Positions 1 to 8,797 of a stretch of 64,000 nucleotides of DNA are shown in pieces. The notes under the pieces are model-generated. The model ran no database searches and was not told the origin of the DNA. It saw nothing but the letters and a program-made list of their open reading frames with translations. Within the stretch, counting starts at the first letter, position 1. Each line of letters starts with the position of its first letter. The stretch is from Huaxiibacter chinensis (lineage in GTDB: Bacteria > Pseudomonadota > Gammaproteobacteria > Enterobacterales > Enterobacteriaceae), in NCBI RefSeq assembly GCF_022171985.1, contig NZ_JAJVHF010000005.1:230160-294159 (forward strand), given 5' to 3'. The position numbers and the translations under genes are program-made.

Positions 1-483
1 GATAAACTGGAACGCCTCCCAGCACTGCCCTTCGTTCAACTCGCCGTCCCCCACGATGCAGAAGACCCGATTGGGTCGTCCCGCCAGCCTGTGTGAGAGT
101 GCCATTCCGCCCGCAATGGAGATCCCCTGTCCCAGCGAACCGGTGGTGGCATCCACGCCGCGGGTTTTTAGCCTGTCCGGATGGCTGGGCAGACGCGTAC
201 CGTTCTGGTTAAGCGTGCTCAGCTCCTCCATCGGGAAGTAGCCCTTAATGGCCAGCGTGCTGTAGAGCGCCGGGCCTGCATGCCCTTTCGACAGGACAAA
301 GTAATCGCGCTCCGGCCAGTCCGGGTCGGCAGGATCGATTTTCATCACCGCACCGTAGAGGACCGCCAGCGTCTCTACCACCGACATGCTGCCGCCATAA
401 TGGCCGAATCCCAATTGCGTCAATGCTTTAAGCGTTTCGAGGCGAATCGTACGCGCCAGCTGCGTGACTTCTTTTATGTTCAT
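1..483 (-). CDS. Transketolase, N-terminal subunit (partial, runs off the left edge)
   Basis: Only the first 161 residues lie in the window. They match the thiamine-diphosphate half of a split transketolase: the start MNIKEVTQLARTIR, then a SKGHAGPALY segment, and near the edge the ThDP/Mg motif GDGELNEGQ. Family knowledge: transketolases move a two-carbon ketol unit between sugar phosphates. In split forms this ~270-residue subunit pairs with a C-terminal subunit, expected further left. The ATG overlaps the stop of the upstream IIC gene (ATGA), so translation is probably coupled. Being the distal gene of a PTS operon suggests a dedicated enzyme for the imported sugar, not the housekeeping TktA. 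A similar transketolase/PTS block sits beside yfcD in Salmonella (from memory). The substrate is unknown. Confidence 0.9.
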   Translation of the reverse strand, partial: MNIKEVTQLARTIRLETLKALTQLGFGHYGGSMSVVETLAVLYGAVMKIDPADPDWPERDYFVLSKGHAGPALYSTLAIKGYFPMEELSTLNQNGTRLPSHPDRLKTRGVDATTGSLGQGISIAGGMALSHRLAGRPNRVFCIVGDGELNEGQCWEAFQFI

Positions 484-1871
484 GATTTGGCTCCGGTATT
501 GGGCTGGGCGCTATCGGCCGCAGGTTTATTTTTTGCGAAGACGTTATAGGCCACCAGCAGGGCAAACAGCGCCACCACAAGGCCCGTTATGGCAAGCGGC
601 GACAGGAAGCGGGCCAGGTTACCCAGCACGATACCCACCGCGCCAAAATCGGCATCCGAGAAGGTGGTGTTAGCAAAACCAATGGCCCCCAGCACCGGCA
701 ACAGCAGAACCGGCAGGAAGGTAATCAGCAGGCCGTTGGCAAACGCACCTATCATCGCGCCACGACGTCCCCCGGTGGCGTTACCAAATACGCCCGCGGT
801 GGCGCCGGTGAAGAAGTGCGGGACTACGCCTGGCAGTATCAGTACCCAACTGAACTGTCCACAGATGAACAGCCCAACCAGCCCTCCCAGGAAGCTAAAC
901 AGGAAGCCAATCAGCACGGCATTGGGTGCATACGGATAAACGACCGGACAGTCCAGCGCCGGGCGTGCGTTGGGGACCAGTTTTTCAGAAAAGCCGGTAA
1001 AGGCCGGGACGATTTCGGCCAGAATCAGACGCACGCCCTGCAGGATGATAAATACCCCGGCGGCGAAGGTGATGGCCATGATGATGGCGTACACCAGGTA
1101 GTTCTGCCCGCCGCTGAAGGTCGCTTCGACATACTCACGCCCCGCGCTCACCGCCATGATCAAATAGATGATCATCATGGTCAGCGAAATGGAGATTGAG
1201 CTGTCTCGCAGGAAGCTGAGGTTTTTCGGCAGGTTCATCTCTTCCGTCGAGCGCGATCCTTTTCCACATTTGCTGCCGATCCAGCCAGAGAGCACATAGC
1301 CCAGGGTACCGAAGTGGCCGAACGCAATATCGTCGGTGCCCGTGATACGCTTCATATAACGCTGCGCCAGGGCCGGGAAGAAAGCCATCACCAGACCCAG
1401 TATCAGCGAACCGGTAAAGACCAGCGCCACCCCTTCAAAACCCGCGACCGTCAGGATCACGCCAATCATGCACGCCATATAAAAGGTGTGATGGCCGGTG
1501 AGGAAGATGTATTTCAGGCGCGTAAAGCGGGCAACAATAATATTCGCCACCATCCCAAAGGCCATAATTAAGGCCGTCGATGCGCCATATTTTTCCAGCG
1601 CAATTGACACCACCGCCTCGTTATTTGGAATAATCCCCTGAATATTAAACGCGTGTTCAAACATGCCCCCCAGTGGATTGAGCGATCCCACCAGCACAGT
1701 TGCGCCGCCCCCCAGTACAATAAATCCCAGAATGGTTTTTATGGTGCCTTTCACGACATCAGAAAACGGTTTCTTTTGTGCCACCAGCCCTATCAGCGCA
1801 ATCAGACCGACTAACACTGAGGGTACCTTTAAAATATCAACAACGAAGTTCAGCGTTTCGAGGATAAACAT
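480..1871 (-). CDS. PTS ascorbate-family permease, subunit IIC (UlaA/SgaT-like)
   Basis: A 463-residue, very hydrophobic inner-membrane protein with about ten or more membrane segments, close to the ~465 residues of UlaA. It should form the sugar channel that hands substrate to the separate IIB protein. The conserved-looking stretch with SKCGKGSRSTEEM lies in a central cytoplasmic loop. I chose ATG at 1871 because GAGG lies 5 nt upstream; an in-frame GTG at 1877 would bury that ribosome site. The gene follows IIB by 16 nt and overlaps the transketolase start. Family assignment is firm. Calling the substrate ascorbate would be unsafe: the family is broad and no ulaD/E/F or ulaG-like genes are present. 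Confidence 0.9.
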   Translation of the reverse strand: MFILETLNFVVDILKVPSVLVGLIALIGLVAQKKPFSDVVKGTIKTILGFIVLGGGATVLVGSLNPLGGMFEHAFNIQGIIPNNEAVVSIALEKYGASTALIMAFGMVANIIVARFTRLKYIFLTGHHTFYMACMIGVILTVAGFEGVALVFTGSLILGLVMAFFPALAQRYMKRITGTDDIAFGHFGTLGYVLSGWIGSKCGKGSRSTEEMNLPKNLSFLRDSSISISLTMMIIYLIMAVSAGREYVEATFSGGQNYLVYAIIMAITFAAGVFIILQGVRLILAEIVPAFTGFSEKLVPNARPALDCPVVYPYAPNAVLIGFLFSFLGGLVGLFICGQFSWVLILPGVVPHFFTGATAGVFGNATGGRRGAMIGAFANGLLITFLPVLLLPVLGAIGFANTTFSDADFGAVGIVLGNLARFLSPLAITGLVVALFALLVAYNVFAKNKPAADSAQPNTGAKS

Positions 1872-1887
1872 ATCCACCTCACTAAAG

Positions 1888-2160
1888 TTATTGTTTGACG
1901 AACCAGGCGCTCAGCTGCGCTTCGAGTTCATTGATATCGATGATGTTCGTGATCACCACCAGCTGGCTTTCCGGTACGCTGGCACTGGCCGCGATATCTT
2001 TCGCCATCACAAACAGATCGGCCGCGCCCGGGGTCGCGGAGGACAGGTCGGAGTGTTCAACCTCTGCGTCTATATTTAATTTTTTCAGCACCTTTTTAAT
2101 ATTCATTTCGACCATAAAACTACTGCCCAGGCCGGAGCCGCAAATCGCCATGATTTTCAT
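1888..2160 (-). CDS. PTS subunit IIB (UlaB-like)
   Basis: A 90-residue cytoplasmic phosphocarrier. The N-terminal strand-loop MAICGSGLGSS holds the likely phosphorylated cysteine (Cys7), the hallmark of lactose/ascorbate-type IIB proteins. It would take phosphate from the IIA histidine and give it to the sugar bound by IIC. Length and fold pattern match UlaB (about 100 residues). It lies between IIA and IIC on the same strand, 16 nt before IIC, and an 8-bp palindromic hairpin separates it from IIA. All three PTS parts are separate polypeptides here, as in ula operons. Confidence 0.9.
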   Translation of the reverse strand: MKIMAICGSGLGSSFMVEMNIKKVLKKLNIDAEVEHSDLSSATPGAADLFVMAKDIAASASVPESQLVVITNIIDINELEAQLSAWFVKQ

Positions 2161-2192
2161 TGGTATGCCTTTTTTAGAGTAGAGTACGCCCG

Positions 2193-2211
2193 CATCACGA
2201 TTATCGTGATG
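2193..2211 (-). other. Hairpin between the IIA and IIB genes
   Basis: Perfect inverted repeat CATCACGA-TTA-TCGTGATG, with 8-bp arms and a 3-nt loop. There is no T-run, so it is unlikely to be a full terminator. It could set the IIA:IIB mRNA ratio by RNA processing or stability, or be a protein-binding dyad. The structure is seen directly; the role is inference. Confidence 0.5.
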
Positions 2212-2241
2212 TTTCCAAATACCGGAACAGATAAAATAAAT

Positions 2242-2685
2242 CTAGAAGCGTTCTATGATGGTTTTTATTTCCTCCAGCGTGTTGACGCTATGTAATTGTG
2301 CCAAATCATCGTCACTGGAAAATAACTCCGCCAGCGCGGAGATCATTTCGATATGGCTTTGTTTATCCGGGGCTGCCAGCATAATAATCACATTCACCGG
2401 ATCAAATTCGCCTGCCTCAAACGAAACGCCTTGTTTGAGTTTTAATAATGAGAGACCCAGTGCCTTCGCCCCCTCTTCCGGCCGGGCATGCGGCATCGCC
2501 AGACCCGGTGCCAGCACATAGTAAGGCCCCAGCGCATGGTGCTGCTGCACAATTGCCGTTACGTAGTCGGGCGTGATGACGTTCATCTCAAGCAAGGGTC
2601 TGGCACACAGCGCCAGTGCCTCAGGCCAGCTTTCGACACGGTCTTGCAGCGTAATGGTTGCCTCGTTCAGCCAGTTTTTGAGCAC
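2242..2685 (-). CDS. PTS subunit IIA (UlaC/mannitol-fructose type)
   Basis: A 147-residue cytoplasmic protein of the EIIA type-2 fold. The phosphorylatable histidine is His66 in LAMPHARPEE, the usual P-H-A/G context. It receives phosphate from HPr and passes it to IIB. The start is taken as GTG at 2685, preceded at good spacing by GGAGAGG. The upstream in-frame ATG at 2718 would lie upstream of the predicted transcription start. First gene of the leftward IIA-IIB-IIC-transketolase operon, with its promoter region shared with the divergent LacI-type gene. Confidence 0.88.
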   Translation of the reverse strand: MLKNWLNEATITLQDRVESWPEALALCARPLLEMNVITPDYVTAIVQQHHALGPYYVLAPGLAMPHARPEEGAKALGLSLLKLKQGVSFEAGEFDPVNVIIMLAAPDKQSHIEMISALAELFSSDDDLAQLHSVNTLEEIKTIIERF

Positions 2686-2745
2686 TTTTCCTCTCCCATC
2701 CAGACCCGTGATGAACAAACTTTAAGCAAGGCTCTGGGGGATATC

Positions 2746-2761
2746 TGCGATCAATCTCACA
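2746..2761 (-). promoter_or_regulatory. CRP-like site before the PTS operon
   Basis: TGCGA-N6-TCACA matches the CRP consensus TGTGA-N6-TCACA with one mismatch. Its centre (2753.5) is about 41 nt upstream of a possible transcription start near 2713, set by a weak -10-like TTAAAG (2726-2721, minus strand). That is class II activator spacing. Catabolite control of a PTS operon is expected. Confidence 0.6.
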
Positions 2762-2762
2762 A

Positions 2763-2776
2763 AGATAGCGCTACCA
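2763..2776. promoter_or_regulatory. LacI-family operator, imperfect copy
   Basis: AGATAGCGCTACCA is a near copy of the perfect palindrome at 2797-2810, sharing the TAGCGCTA core with a central CG step typical of LacI-family operators. Centre 2769.5, 34 bp from the other copy. Probably bound by the adjacent regulator. Confidence 0.55.
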
Positions 2777-2796
2777 AAATCGCGTGTGCAAAATTG

Positions 2797-2810
2797 TGAT
2801 AGCGCTATCA
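2797..2810. promoter_or_regulatory. LacI-family operator, perfect palindrome
   Basis: TGATAGCGCTATCA is a perfect 14-bp palindrome in the divergent region between the PTS operon and the LacI-type gene. A TATAAT-like hexamer follows at 2814-2819, so a bound repressor could also block its own gene. Assignment to the neighbouring regulator rests on position and symmetry. Confidence 0.65.
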
Positions 2811-2914
2811 AATTATAATCCTCCACGGAAATCACAGTAAAAAAAGGGATTTAAGGGGTATACTCAAGTTCACGTGAAGCGAAGGAAGAGAACGCGTGGT
2901 GACCAGGAATTTGT

Positions 2915-3934
2915 ATGTCTTTAACCCGTAAACGACGTAGTACCGGCAAAGTGACGCTCGCTGAAGTCGCGCAACTTGCCGGCGTGGGGACCATGACCGT
3001 CTCCCGGGCATTGCGCACGCCTGAACAGGTTTCCGATAAGCTGCGTGAAAAGATCGAAGCGGCCGTGCATGAGCTGGGATATATGCCTAATCTTGCCGCC
3101 AGTGCGCTGGCGTCCGCCTCGTCATGGACGATCGCCATGGTCGTGCCCAATCTGGCTGAAGATGGCTGTTCCGAGATGTTTGCCGGGCTTCAGCAGGTGC
3201 TGCAACCCGCCGGATACCAGATTATGCTCGCGGAATCGCAGCATCGTCTTGAGCAGGAAGAGAAGCTTCTCGAAACGCTTCTCGCCTCGAATATCGCCGC
3301 CGCTATCCTCCTGAGCGTTGAACATACTGACACCGTCCGCCACTGGCTCAAAAACGCCTCGATTCCGGTGATGGAAATGGGGGCGATGCGTGCCGATCCG
3401 CTGGATATGAATATCGGGATCGATAACGTTGCCGCGATGTACGAACTGACCGAGCTTGTCATCCAGCGCGGTTATCAGAATATTGGCTTGCTGTGCGCAA
3501 ATCAGGAGCAGTGGATTTTTCAGCAGCATTTGCAGGGCTGGTATAAGGCCATGTTACGCCATCATCTGTCGCCAAACAGAGTGATCAACGCCGCGCTGCC
3601 GCCGAACTTCTCGACCGGCGCGTCTCAGCTTCCGGAATTTTTACTCGCCTGGCCGGAGCTTGATGCACTGGTATGCGTCTCTGACGAGCTGGCCTGTGGC
3701 GCTCTGTACGAATGCCAGCGCAGACGCATCAAAGTGCCGGACGATCTGGCCGTTGTCGGGTTTGGGGACAGTGACGTCAGCCGGGTCTGTCAGCCACCGC
3801 TGACCACGATGGCGGTGCCGCATCGGAAGATTGGTATTGAGGCTGGTCGGGCATTGCTGGACCGTTTGAATGGCGGAGACTGGCGCGATCAAAAGCCGAT
3901 CGCCTCCAGTCTTTGTTTGCGGGAAAGCTGCTAG
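2915..3934 (+). CDS. LacI-family transcriptional regulator of the PTS/transketolase locus
   Basis: A 339-residue protein. Residues about 12-60 form the LacI helix-turn-helix (VTLAEVAQLAGVG, then MTVSRALRTPEQVS) and hinge helix. The rest is a periplasmic-binding-protein-like sensor domain ending in the usual VVGFGDSDVS and PPLTTMAVP segments. The DNA-binding part resembles gluconate-type regulators (GntR/IdnR group), and the candidate operators are also of that style. AGGA lies 7 nt before the ATG. It is divergent from the PTS operon, so it probably represses that operon and itself until a sugar or sugar phosphate binds. The ligand cannot be inferred. Confidence 0.88.
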   Translation: MSLTRKRRSTGKVTLAEVAQLAGVGTMTVSRALRTPEQVSDKLREKIEAAVHELGYMPNLAASALASASSWTIAMVVPNLAEDGCSEMFAGLQQVLQPAGYQIMLAESQHRLEQEEKLLETLLASNIAAAILLSVEHTDTVRHWLKNASIPVMEMGAMRADPLDMNIGIDNVAAMYELTELVIQRGYQNIGLLCANQEQWIFQQHLQGWYKAMLRHHLSPNRVINAALPPNFSTGASQLPEFLLAWPELDALVCVSDELACGALYECQRRRIKVPDDLAVVGFGDSDVSRVCQPPLTTMAVPHRKIGIEAGRALLDRLNGGDWRDQKPIASSLCLRESC

Positions 3935-3937
3935 GGC

Positions 3938-4492
3938 TTATTCAGCCTGTTCCTGCTTTTCAGGTTTTGCGGATTCGTTTTTGGCGTTGCGGCTCATCCA
4001 CAGCGCCAGCGCTTTCAGCGAGTCGGGCGTAAACTCATCGCAACGGGCGGTGATCTCTTCTGGCGTCATCCAGCGTACTTCGCTCACCTCTTCTTCCTGG
4101 AGGGCAAAAGGTCCGTGAGACACACAGCTGAATAGCCCGCCCCAGACACGGCAATGTTCATCTTCAAAATAGAACTGGCCGTGTTCAGCAAAGGGGACGC
4201 CGGCTATGCCTAACTCTTCTTCTGCCTCGCGTCGCGCGGAGTCCAGTAAAATTTCATCAGCCTGAACGACACCACCCGCTGTGGCATCCAGCATGCCCGG
4301 GAGAAAATCTTTCGTTTCAGTACGTCGCTGTACCAGGATCTTACCCATTCCGTCATGAACAACGATGTAAGTTGCGCGATGACGCAGACGTTCTGCACGC
4401 ATCTGTTCGCGGCTCGCCTGTGCAATCACCTCATTGTCTTCACTGACAATATCAACCCACTCTGTACTTGCCAAATGACTCTGCTCCACCAT
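3938..4492 (-). CDS. yfcD: Nudix hydrolase YfcD
   Basis: A 184-residue protein of the IPP-isomerase-like Nudix branch. The Nudix box G-x5-E-x7-REAEEELGI spans about residues 74-96 with all metal-ligand glutamates present. Nudix enzymes hydrolyse nucleoside-diphosphate-linked compounds; the YfcD substrate is not established. The C-terminus is charged (KPEKQEQAE). The stop lies 3 nt from the end of the convergent LacI-type gene, with no terminator between them. Strong full-length match to E. coli YfcD. Confidence 0.93.
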   Translation of the reverse strand: MVEQSHLASTEWVDIVSEDNEVIAQASREQMRAERLRHRATYIVVHDGMGKILVQRRTETKDFLPGMLDATAGGVVQADEILLDSARREAEEELGIAGVPFAEHGQFYFEDEHCRVWGGLFSCVSHGPFALQEEEVSEVRWMTPEEITARCDEFTPDSLKALALWMSRNAKNESAKPEKQEQAE

Positions 4493-4548
4493 CGGGAACC
4501 CTTCTCGTTTAAGCGCTCTGTCGACGCGTTTGACTTGTGAGGTGTAAC

Positions 4549-5100
4549 TTACGGATTAATCCGGACCTGCGCAATAACTTGCTGATCATTAAGTGCGATG
4601 ACCTGCAGATGATTATCTTCCAGCATACCGTAACTGGGCGCATACCCGCCTTTAGGGATACTGACCGAACCGGGATTAAAATGGAAAATTTCGCCCTGTT
4701 TTTCCGCCACCGGAATATGAGTATGGCCGTAAACCAGCACATCGCCAGCCGCCAGGGGCGGCAAATGGGTCGGGCTAAACAGATGCCCGTGAGTCAAAAA
4801 CAGACGGCACTTTTCCAGTATCACCTGCTGCCAGGGCGCGGTTATCGGAAAGCGAAGCAACATTTGATCGACCTCGCTGTCGCAGTTTCCACGAACGGCA
4901 ATGATGCGTTCAGCACAGGCGTTGAGTTTTTCTGCCACCTGCGCCGGCGCATAGCCTTCCGGCAGGGCGTTGCGTGGACCATGGTTCAGCACATCACCTA
5001 AAATCACTAACCATTGCGCGCCGCTTTCGGCAAAGAGCGAAAGCACGCGCTCTGTAGCGGGCAGGGATCCATGAATATCTGACGCAAACATCAGTTTCAT
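4549..5100 (-). CDS. yfcE: Metallophosphodiesterase YfcE
   Basis: 183 residues of the calcineurin-like metallophosphoesterase fold. Metal ligands are visible in order: D8 and H10 (SDIHG), D36 (GDVLNHG), the RGNCD motif, THGH and YGHTH. E. coli YfcE is a manganese-dependent phosphodiesterase active on model substrates; its natural substrate is unknown. It precedes yfcD on the same strand with a 56-nt gap, as in E. coli. Confidence 0.95.
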   Translation of the reverse strand: MKLMFASDIHGSLPATERVLSLFAESGAQWLVILGDVLNHGPRNALPEGYAPAQVAEKLNACAERIIAVRGNCDSEVDQMLLRFPITAPWQQVILEKCRLFLTHGHLFSPTHLPPLAAGDVLVYGHTHIPVAEKQGEIFHFNPGSVSIPKGGYAPSYGMLEDNHLQVIALNDQQVIAQVRINP

Positions 5101-5154
5101 CCGGCACTCCTTACTAAAGATACCGCCCTATTTTAGCCTAATCGCCGATGCGTT

Positions 5155-5877
<723 letters not shown>

Positions 5878-5936
5878 TTACCACCACCACCTATACTCGT
5901 TTTGACGACGTGAAAAATGCAACGACAGGAGCTGAA

Positions 5937-6566
5937 ATGATAGACCTCTATTATGCCCCCACGCCGAACGGCCATAAGATCACCCTCTTTCTGGAAGAAG
6001 CGCAGCTGGACTACCGCATTATTAAGGTCGATATCAGTAAAGGGGATCAGTTCCGCCCCGATTTTCTGGCCATTTCACCCAATAATAAAATTCCGGCTAT
6101 TGTCGATACCGCGCCTGTAGACGGCGGCAGGCCACTCAGCCTGTTCGAGTCGGGTGAAATTTTACTCTACCTGGCTGAAAAAACGGGGCAGTTGCTGAGC
6201 GGCGAACTGCGCGAGCGCCATCACACCTTACAGTGGCTGTTCTGGCAAACGAGTGGGCTTGGACCGATGCTTGGGCAAAACCACCATTTTAACCATTTCG
6301 CCCCGCAACCCATTCCCTATGCGATTGAGCGCTATCAGGTGGAAACGCAGCGCCTGTACGGTGTGCTGAACAAACGGCTGGAGAAAACACCGTGGCTTGG
6401 CGGGGATCATTACAGCATTGCCGATATCGCCTGCTGGCCCTGGATTAACGCCCATATTCGCCAGCGTATCGATCTTGCGTCCTACCCTGCGGTGAATAAC
6501 TGGTTCGAGCGTATCCGTACCCGGCCAGCCACAGAGCGGGCGATGCAAAAAGTGCACGCTATTTAA
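5937..6566 (+). CDS. yfcG: Glutathione S-transferase / disulfide-bond reductase YfcG
   Basis: 209 residues (E. coli form about 215). The start MIDLYYAPTPNGHK keeps Thr9 and Asn11, the positions that shape the unusual GSSG-binding active site of YfcG, which acts as a disulfide reductase. The FESGEILLYL glutathione motif follows near residue 67. ATG at 5937 is preceded by CAGGAG at 5-nt spacing; an upstream in-frame GTG-type start at 5910 has no such site. Divergent neighbour of yfcF, a pair kept in related genomes. Confidence 0.93.
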   Translation: MIDLYYAPTPNGHKITLFLEEAQLDYRIIKVDISKGDQFRPDFLAISPNNKIPAIVDTAPVDGGRPLSLFESGEILLYLAEKTGQLLSGELRERHHTLQWLFWQTSGLGPMLGQNHHFNHFAPQPIPYAIERYQVETQRLYGVLNKRLEKTPWLGGDHYSIADIACWPWINAHIRQRIDLASYPAVNNWFERIRTRPATERAMQKVHAI

Positions 6567-6638
6567 GTCGTTGCCCTCTTGGGCGCGCCTGATCTCCTCA
6601 TGTATGATGGTGCCATAACGCCACAGAGGAAGCCTGCA

Positions 6639-7007
6639 ATGTCTCAGCATGACGCTATTATTCGTATAAAAAACTTACGTTTACGTACTTTTATTGGGAT
6701 TAAAGACGAAGAGATCGAGAACCGACAGGATATCGTGATCAATGTCGTTATCCATTATCCCGCAGAGAAATCACGCACCAGTGAAGATATTAATGATGCC
6801 CTGAATTACCGCACCATCACTAAAAGCATCATTAACTATGTTGAAAATAATCGTTTCTCTTTACTGGAAAAATTAACTCAGGATGTGCTCGATATCGCAC
6901 GCGAGCACCACTGGGTCACATATGCTGAGGTTGAGATCGATAAACTTCACGCCCTGCGTTACGCCGACTCGGTCTCCATGACGTTAAGTTGGAAACGCCA
7001 GGCGTAA
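6639..7007 (+). CDS. folX: Dihydroneopterin triphosphate 2'-epimerase FolX
   Basis: 122 residues of the T-fold (tunnelling) family shared with dihydroneopterin aldolase. It shows the [12 protein letters not shown] start and the [10 protein letters not shown] end typical of FolX. It epimerises dihydroneopterin triphosphate to the monapterin form, a step toward tetrahydromonapterin. The start at 6639 gives the family length (120 in E. coli); longer in-frame starts upstream are not supported. It ends 13 nt before yfcH, probably one transcript. Confidence 0.95.
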   Translation: MSQHDAIIRIKNLRLRTFIGIKDEEIENRQDIVINVVIHYPAEKSRTSEDINDALNYRTITKSIINYVENNRFSLLEKLTQDVLDIAREHHWVTYAEVEIDKLHALRYADSVSMTLSWKRQA

Positions 7008-7020
7008 CCCTGGAGGTTGT

Positions 7021-7914
7021 ATGAAGATTTTGCTGACCGGTGGGACCGGCCTGATTGGCCGCCATCTTGTGCCGCGTTTACAGGCGTTGCATCACGATGT
7101 CACCGTGGTGACCCGAAGCCCCGAAAAAGCCCGTCAGGTGCTGGGTTCCGGCATCGACGTGTGGAAGGGGCTGACGGAACGGCAAAATCTGGACGACTTT
7201 GACGCGGTCATTAATCTTGCTGGCGAACCCATTGCCGATAAACGCTGGACAGAAGAGCAGAAACAGCGGCTCTGTAACAGCCGCTGGAACATCACCCAGA
7301 AACTGGTTGACCTGTTTCAGGCGAGCCAGCATCCGCCGCAGGTCCTGATTTCAGGTTCGGCGGCCGGATATTATGGCGATCTCGGTGAGGTCGTGGTGAC
7401 CGAAGAGGAGCCGCCGCACAACGAATTTACCCACAAGCTGTGCGCGCGCTGGGAGCAAATTGCGTGCGGAGCGCAGAGCGATAACACCCGCGTCTGCCTG
7501 CTGCGCACCGGAGTCGTGCTGGCCCCGAAAGGCGGCATCCTGGCGAAAATGTTGCCGGTGTTTAAGCTGGGCCTCGGCGGGCCGATGGGGAGTGGCCGAC
7601 AATACCTGGCCTGGATCCATATCGACGATATGGTGAATGGTATTCTCTGGCTGCTCGATAATGACCTGCGCGGCCCCTTCAACATGGTGTCGCCCTATCC
7701 TGTGCGTAATGAACAATTTGCCCATGCGCTCGGCCATGCCCTGCATCGCCCCGCCGTGATCCGTGCGCCTGCCACGGCTATTCGTCTGATGATGGGCGAA
7801 TCGTCAGTGCTGGTGTTAGGCGGACAGCGAGCGCTGCCAAAACGCCTGGAGGCGGCAGGATTTGCCTTTCGCTGGTATGACTTAGAAGAGGCACTGGGGG
7901 ACGTTGTGGGGTAA
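7021..7914 (+). CDS. yfcH: NAD(P)-dependent epimerase-like protein YfcH
   Basis: 297 residues, an atypical short-chain dehydrogenase of the TIGR01777/SulA-like group. The Rossmann motif GGTGLIG is at residues 7-13; SGSAAGYYG resembles the catalytic Ser-Tyr region, and WIHIDDM is conserved in the family. The reaction is not known. Directly downstream of folX, as in E. coli, which hints at pterin-linked or merely co-transcribed function. Confidence 0.92.
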   Translation: MKILLTGGTGLIGRHLVPRLQALHHDVTVVTRSPEKARQVLGSGIDVWKGLTERQNLDDFDAVINLAGEPIADKRWTEEQKQRLCNSRWNITQKLVDLFQASQHPPQVLISGSAAGYYGDLGEVVVTEEEPPHNEFTHKLCARWEQIACGAQSDNTRVCLLRTGVVLAPKGGILAKMLPVFKLGLGGPMGSGRQYLAWIHIDDMVNGILWLLDNDLRGPFNMVSPYPVRNEQFAHALGHALHRPAVIRAPATAIRLMMGESSVLVLGGQRALPKRLEAAGFAFRWYDLEEALGDVVG

Positions 7915-7935
7915 ACCTCCCATAAGGGTTATGTT

Positions 7936-8481
7936 ATGGTTACAGGCCAGTCTTTCAGAAATGGCGTAACTATGGCAACCATCACCACTCCCCGTCTTCA
8001 CCTGACCCCGTTTGAGCATTCCGACTGGCCCTTCTTCCGTTCCTTACGCGAAGATCGGTCCATCATGCGCTATATGGCGTCGATTGCGCCCGAAAAAGAG
8101 ACCCGACGTCTGTTTGCCGCGCGCCTGACGGCGCCGCATGTTTTCGTGATCCGTTTGCATGATAACCCTCTGCCGCTGGGGGATATTGGTTTGCAAATCA
8201 GTGCTGAGCATCGCGACGAAGCGGACATTGGTTATACGGTTGTGCCTGCGGCACAGGGAAAAGGGATCGCCAGCGAAGCGTTACGTGCGGTGTGCGAGTA
8301 CGCCTTCAACCAGACGGGCGTGAAGGCGATTAACGCCTGGGTGCTGGCGGATAACGCCGGGTCGGTAAGGGTGCTTGAGAAAGCCGGGTTTGTGCGCACG
8401 CAGGTGCTTGAGAAGGCGTACGAGATTGACGGCGTGAGGTATGACGACTGGGCGTATCGACTGGAGTGTGGTGCGGCCTGA
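7936..8481 (+). CDS. GNAT-family N-acetyltransferase (RimJ/RimL-like)
   Basis: 181 residues. It opens with TTPRLHLTPF, typical of RimJ/RimL-type acetyltransferases. The acetyl-CoA loop is visible as VVPAAQGKGIASEALRAVC, followed by AWVLADNAGSVRVLEKAGF. Substrate unknown; small molecules or protein N-termini are both possible. An AAGGG site supports ATG 7936, whereas the alternative ATG 7972 (MATITTPRLHL, nearer the family start) has no ribosome site, so the true start is uncertain. E. coli has a different gene between yfcH and hisP, so this is a lineage-specific insertion at that junction. Confidence 0.85.
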   Translation: MVTGQSFRNGVTMATITTPRLHLTPFEHSDWPFFRSLREDRSIMRYMASIAPEKETRRLFAARLTAPHVFVIRLHDNPLPLGDIGLQISAEHRDEADIGYTVVPAAQGKGIASEALRAVCEYAFNQTGVKAINAWVLADNAGSVRVLEKAGFVRTQVLEKAYEIDGVRYDDWAYRLECGAA

Positions 8482-8500
8482 TGCCCTCACCCCGGCCCTC

Positions 8501-8786
8501 TCCCACGGGGAGAGGGGGAAATTACACTGCTTCGCTCCATACGCTTCCACGGGAAGAGGGAGAAATTACTCTGTCTCGCTCCACAAGCTCCCACGGGGAG
8601 AGGGAGAAATTGCACTGCCTCGCTCCACACGCTCCCACGGGGAGAGGGGGAAATTACACTGCCTCGCTCCACACACTTCCACGGGGAGAGGGGGAAATTA
8701 CACTGCCTCGCTACACACGCTCCCACGGGGAGAGGGGGAAATTACACTGCCTCGCTCAACACGTTCCTGCCGGGAACGGGAGAAAA
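8501..8786. repeat. 44-bp tandem repeat array between converging genes
   Basis: Six full 44-bp copies start at 8501, 8545, 8589, 8633, 8677 and 8721; a degenerate seventh starts at 8765. Each begins TCCCACGGGGAGAGGG (copies 2 and 5 begin TTCC) and continues GAAATTACACTGCCTCGCTC with a few substitutions. Each unit carries a short inverted repeat (CTCC...GGAG) of the GC-rich intergenic type common in Enterobacter. The preceding 8482-8500 (CCCTCACCCCGGCCCTC) is the normal flank of such an element. No copy has a T-run. It separates the 3' ends of the acetyltransferase gene and hisP. Confidence 0.93.
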
Positions 8787-8797
8787 GCAGGGGCTGA

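Noticed and set aside
480..1871. Naming the IIC gene ulaA (ascorbate-specific)
   Set aside because: Family membership is clear, but none of the ascorbate-6-phosphate catabolic genes is present and the partner enzyme is a transketolase.
8501..8786. CRISPR array
   Set aside because: The 44-bp units are contiguous, with no unique spacers, and no cas genes are nearby.
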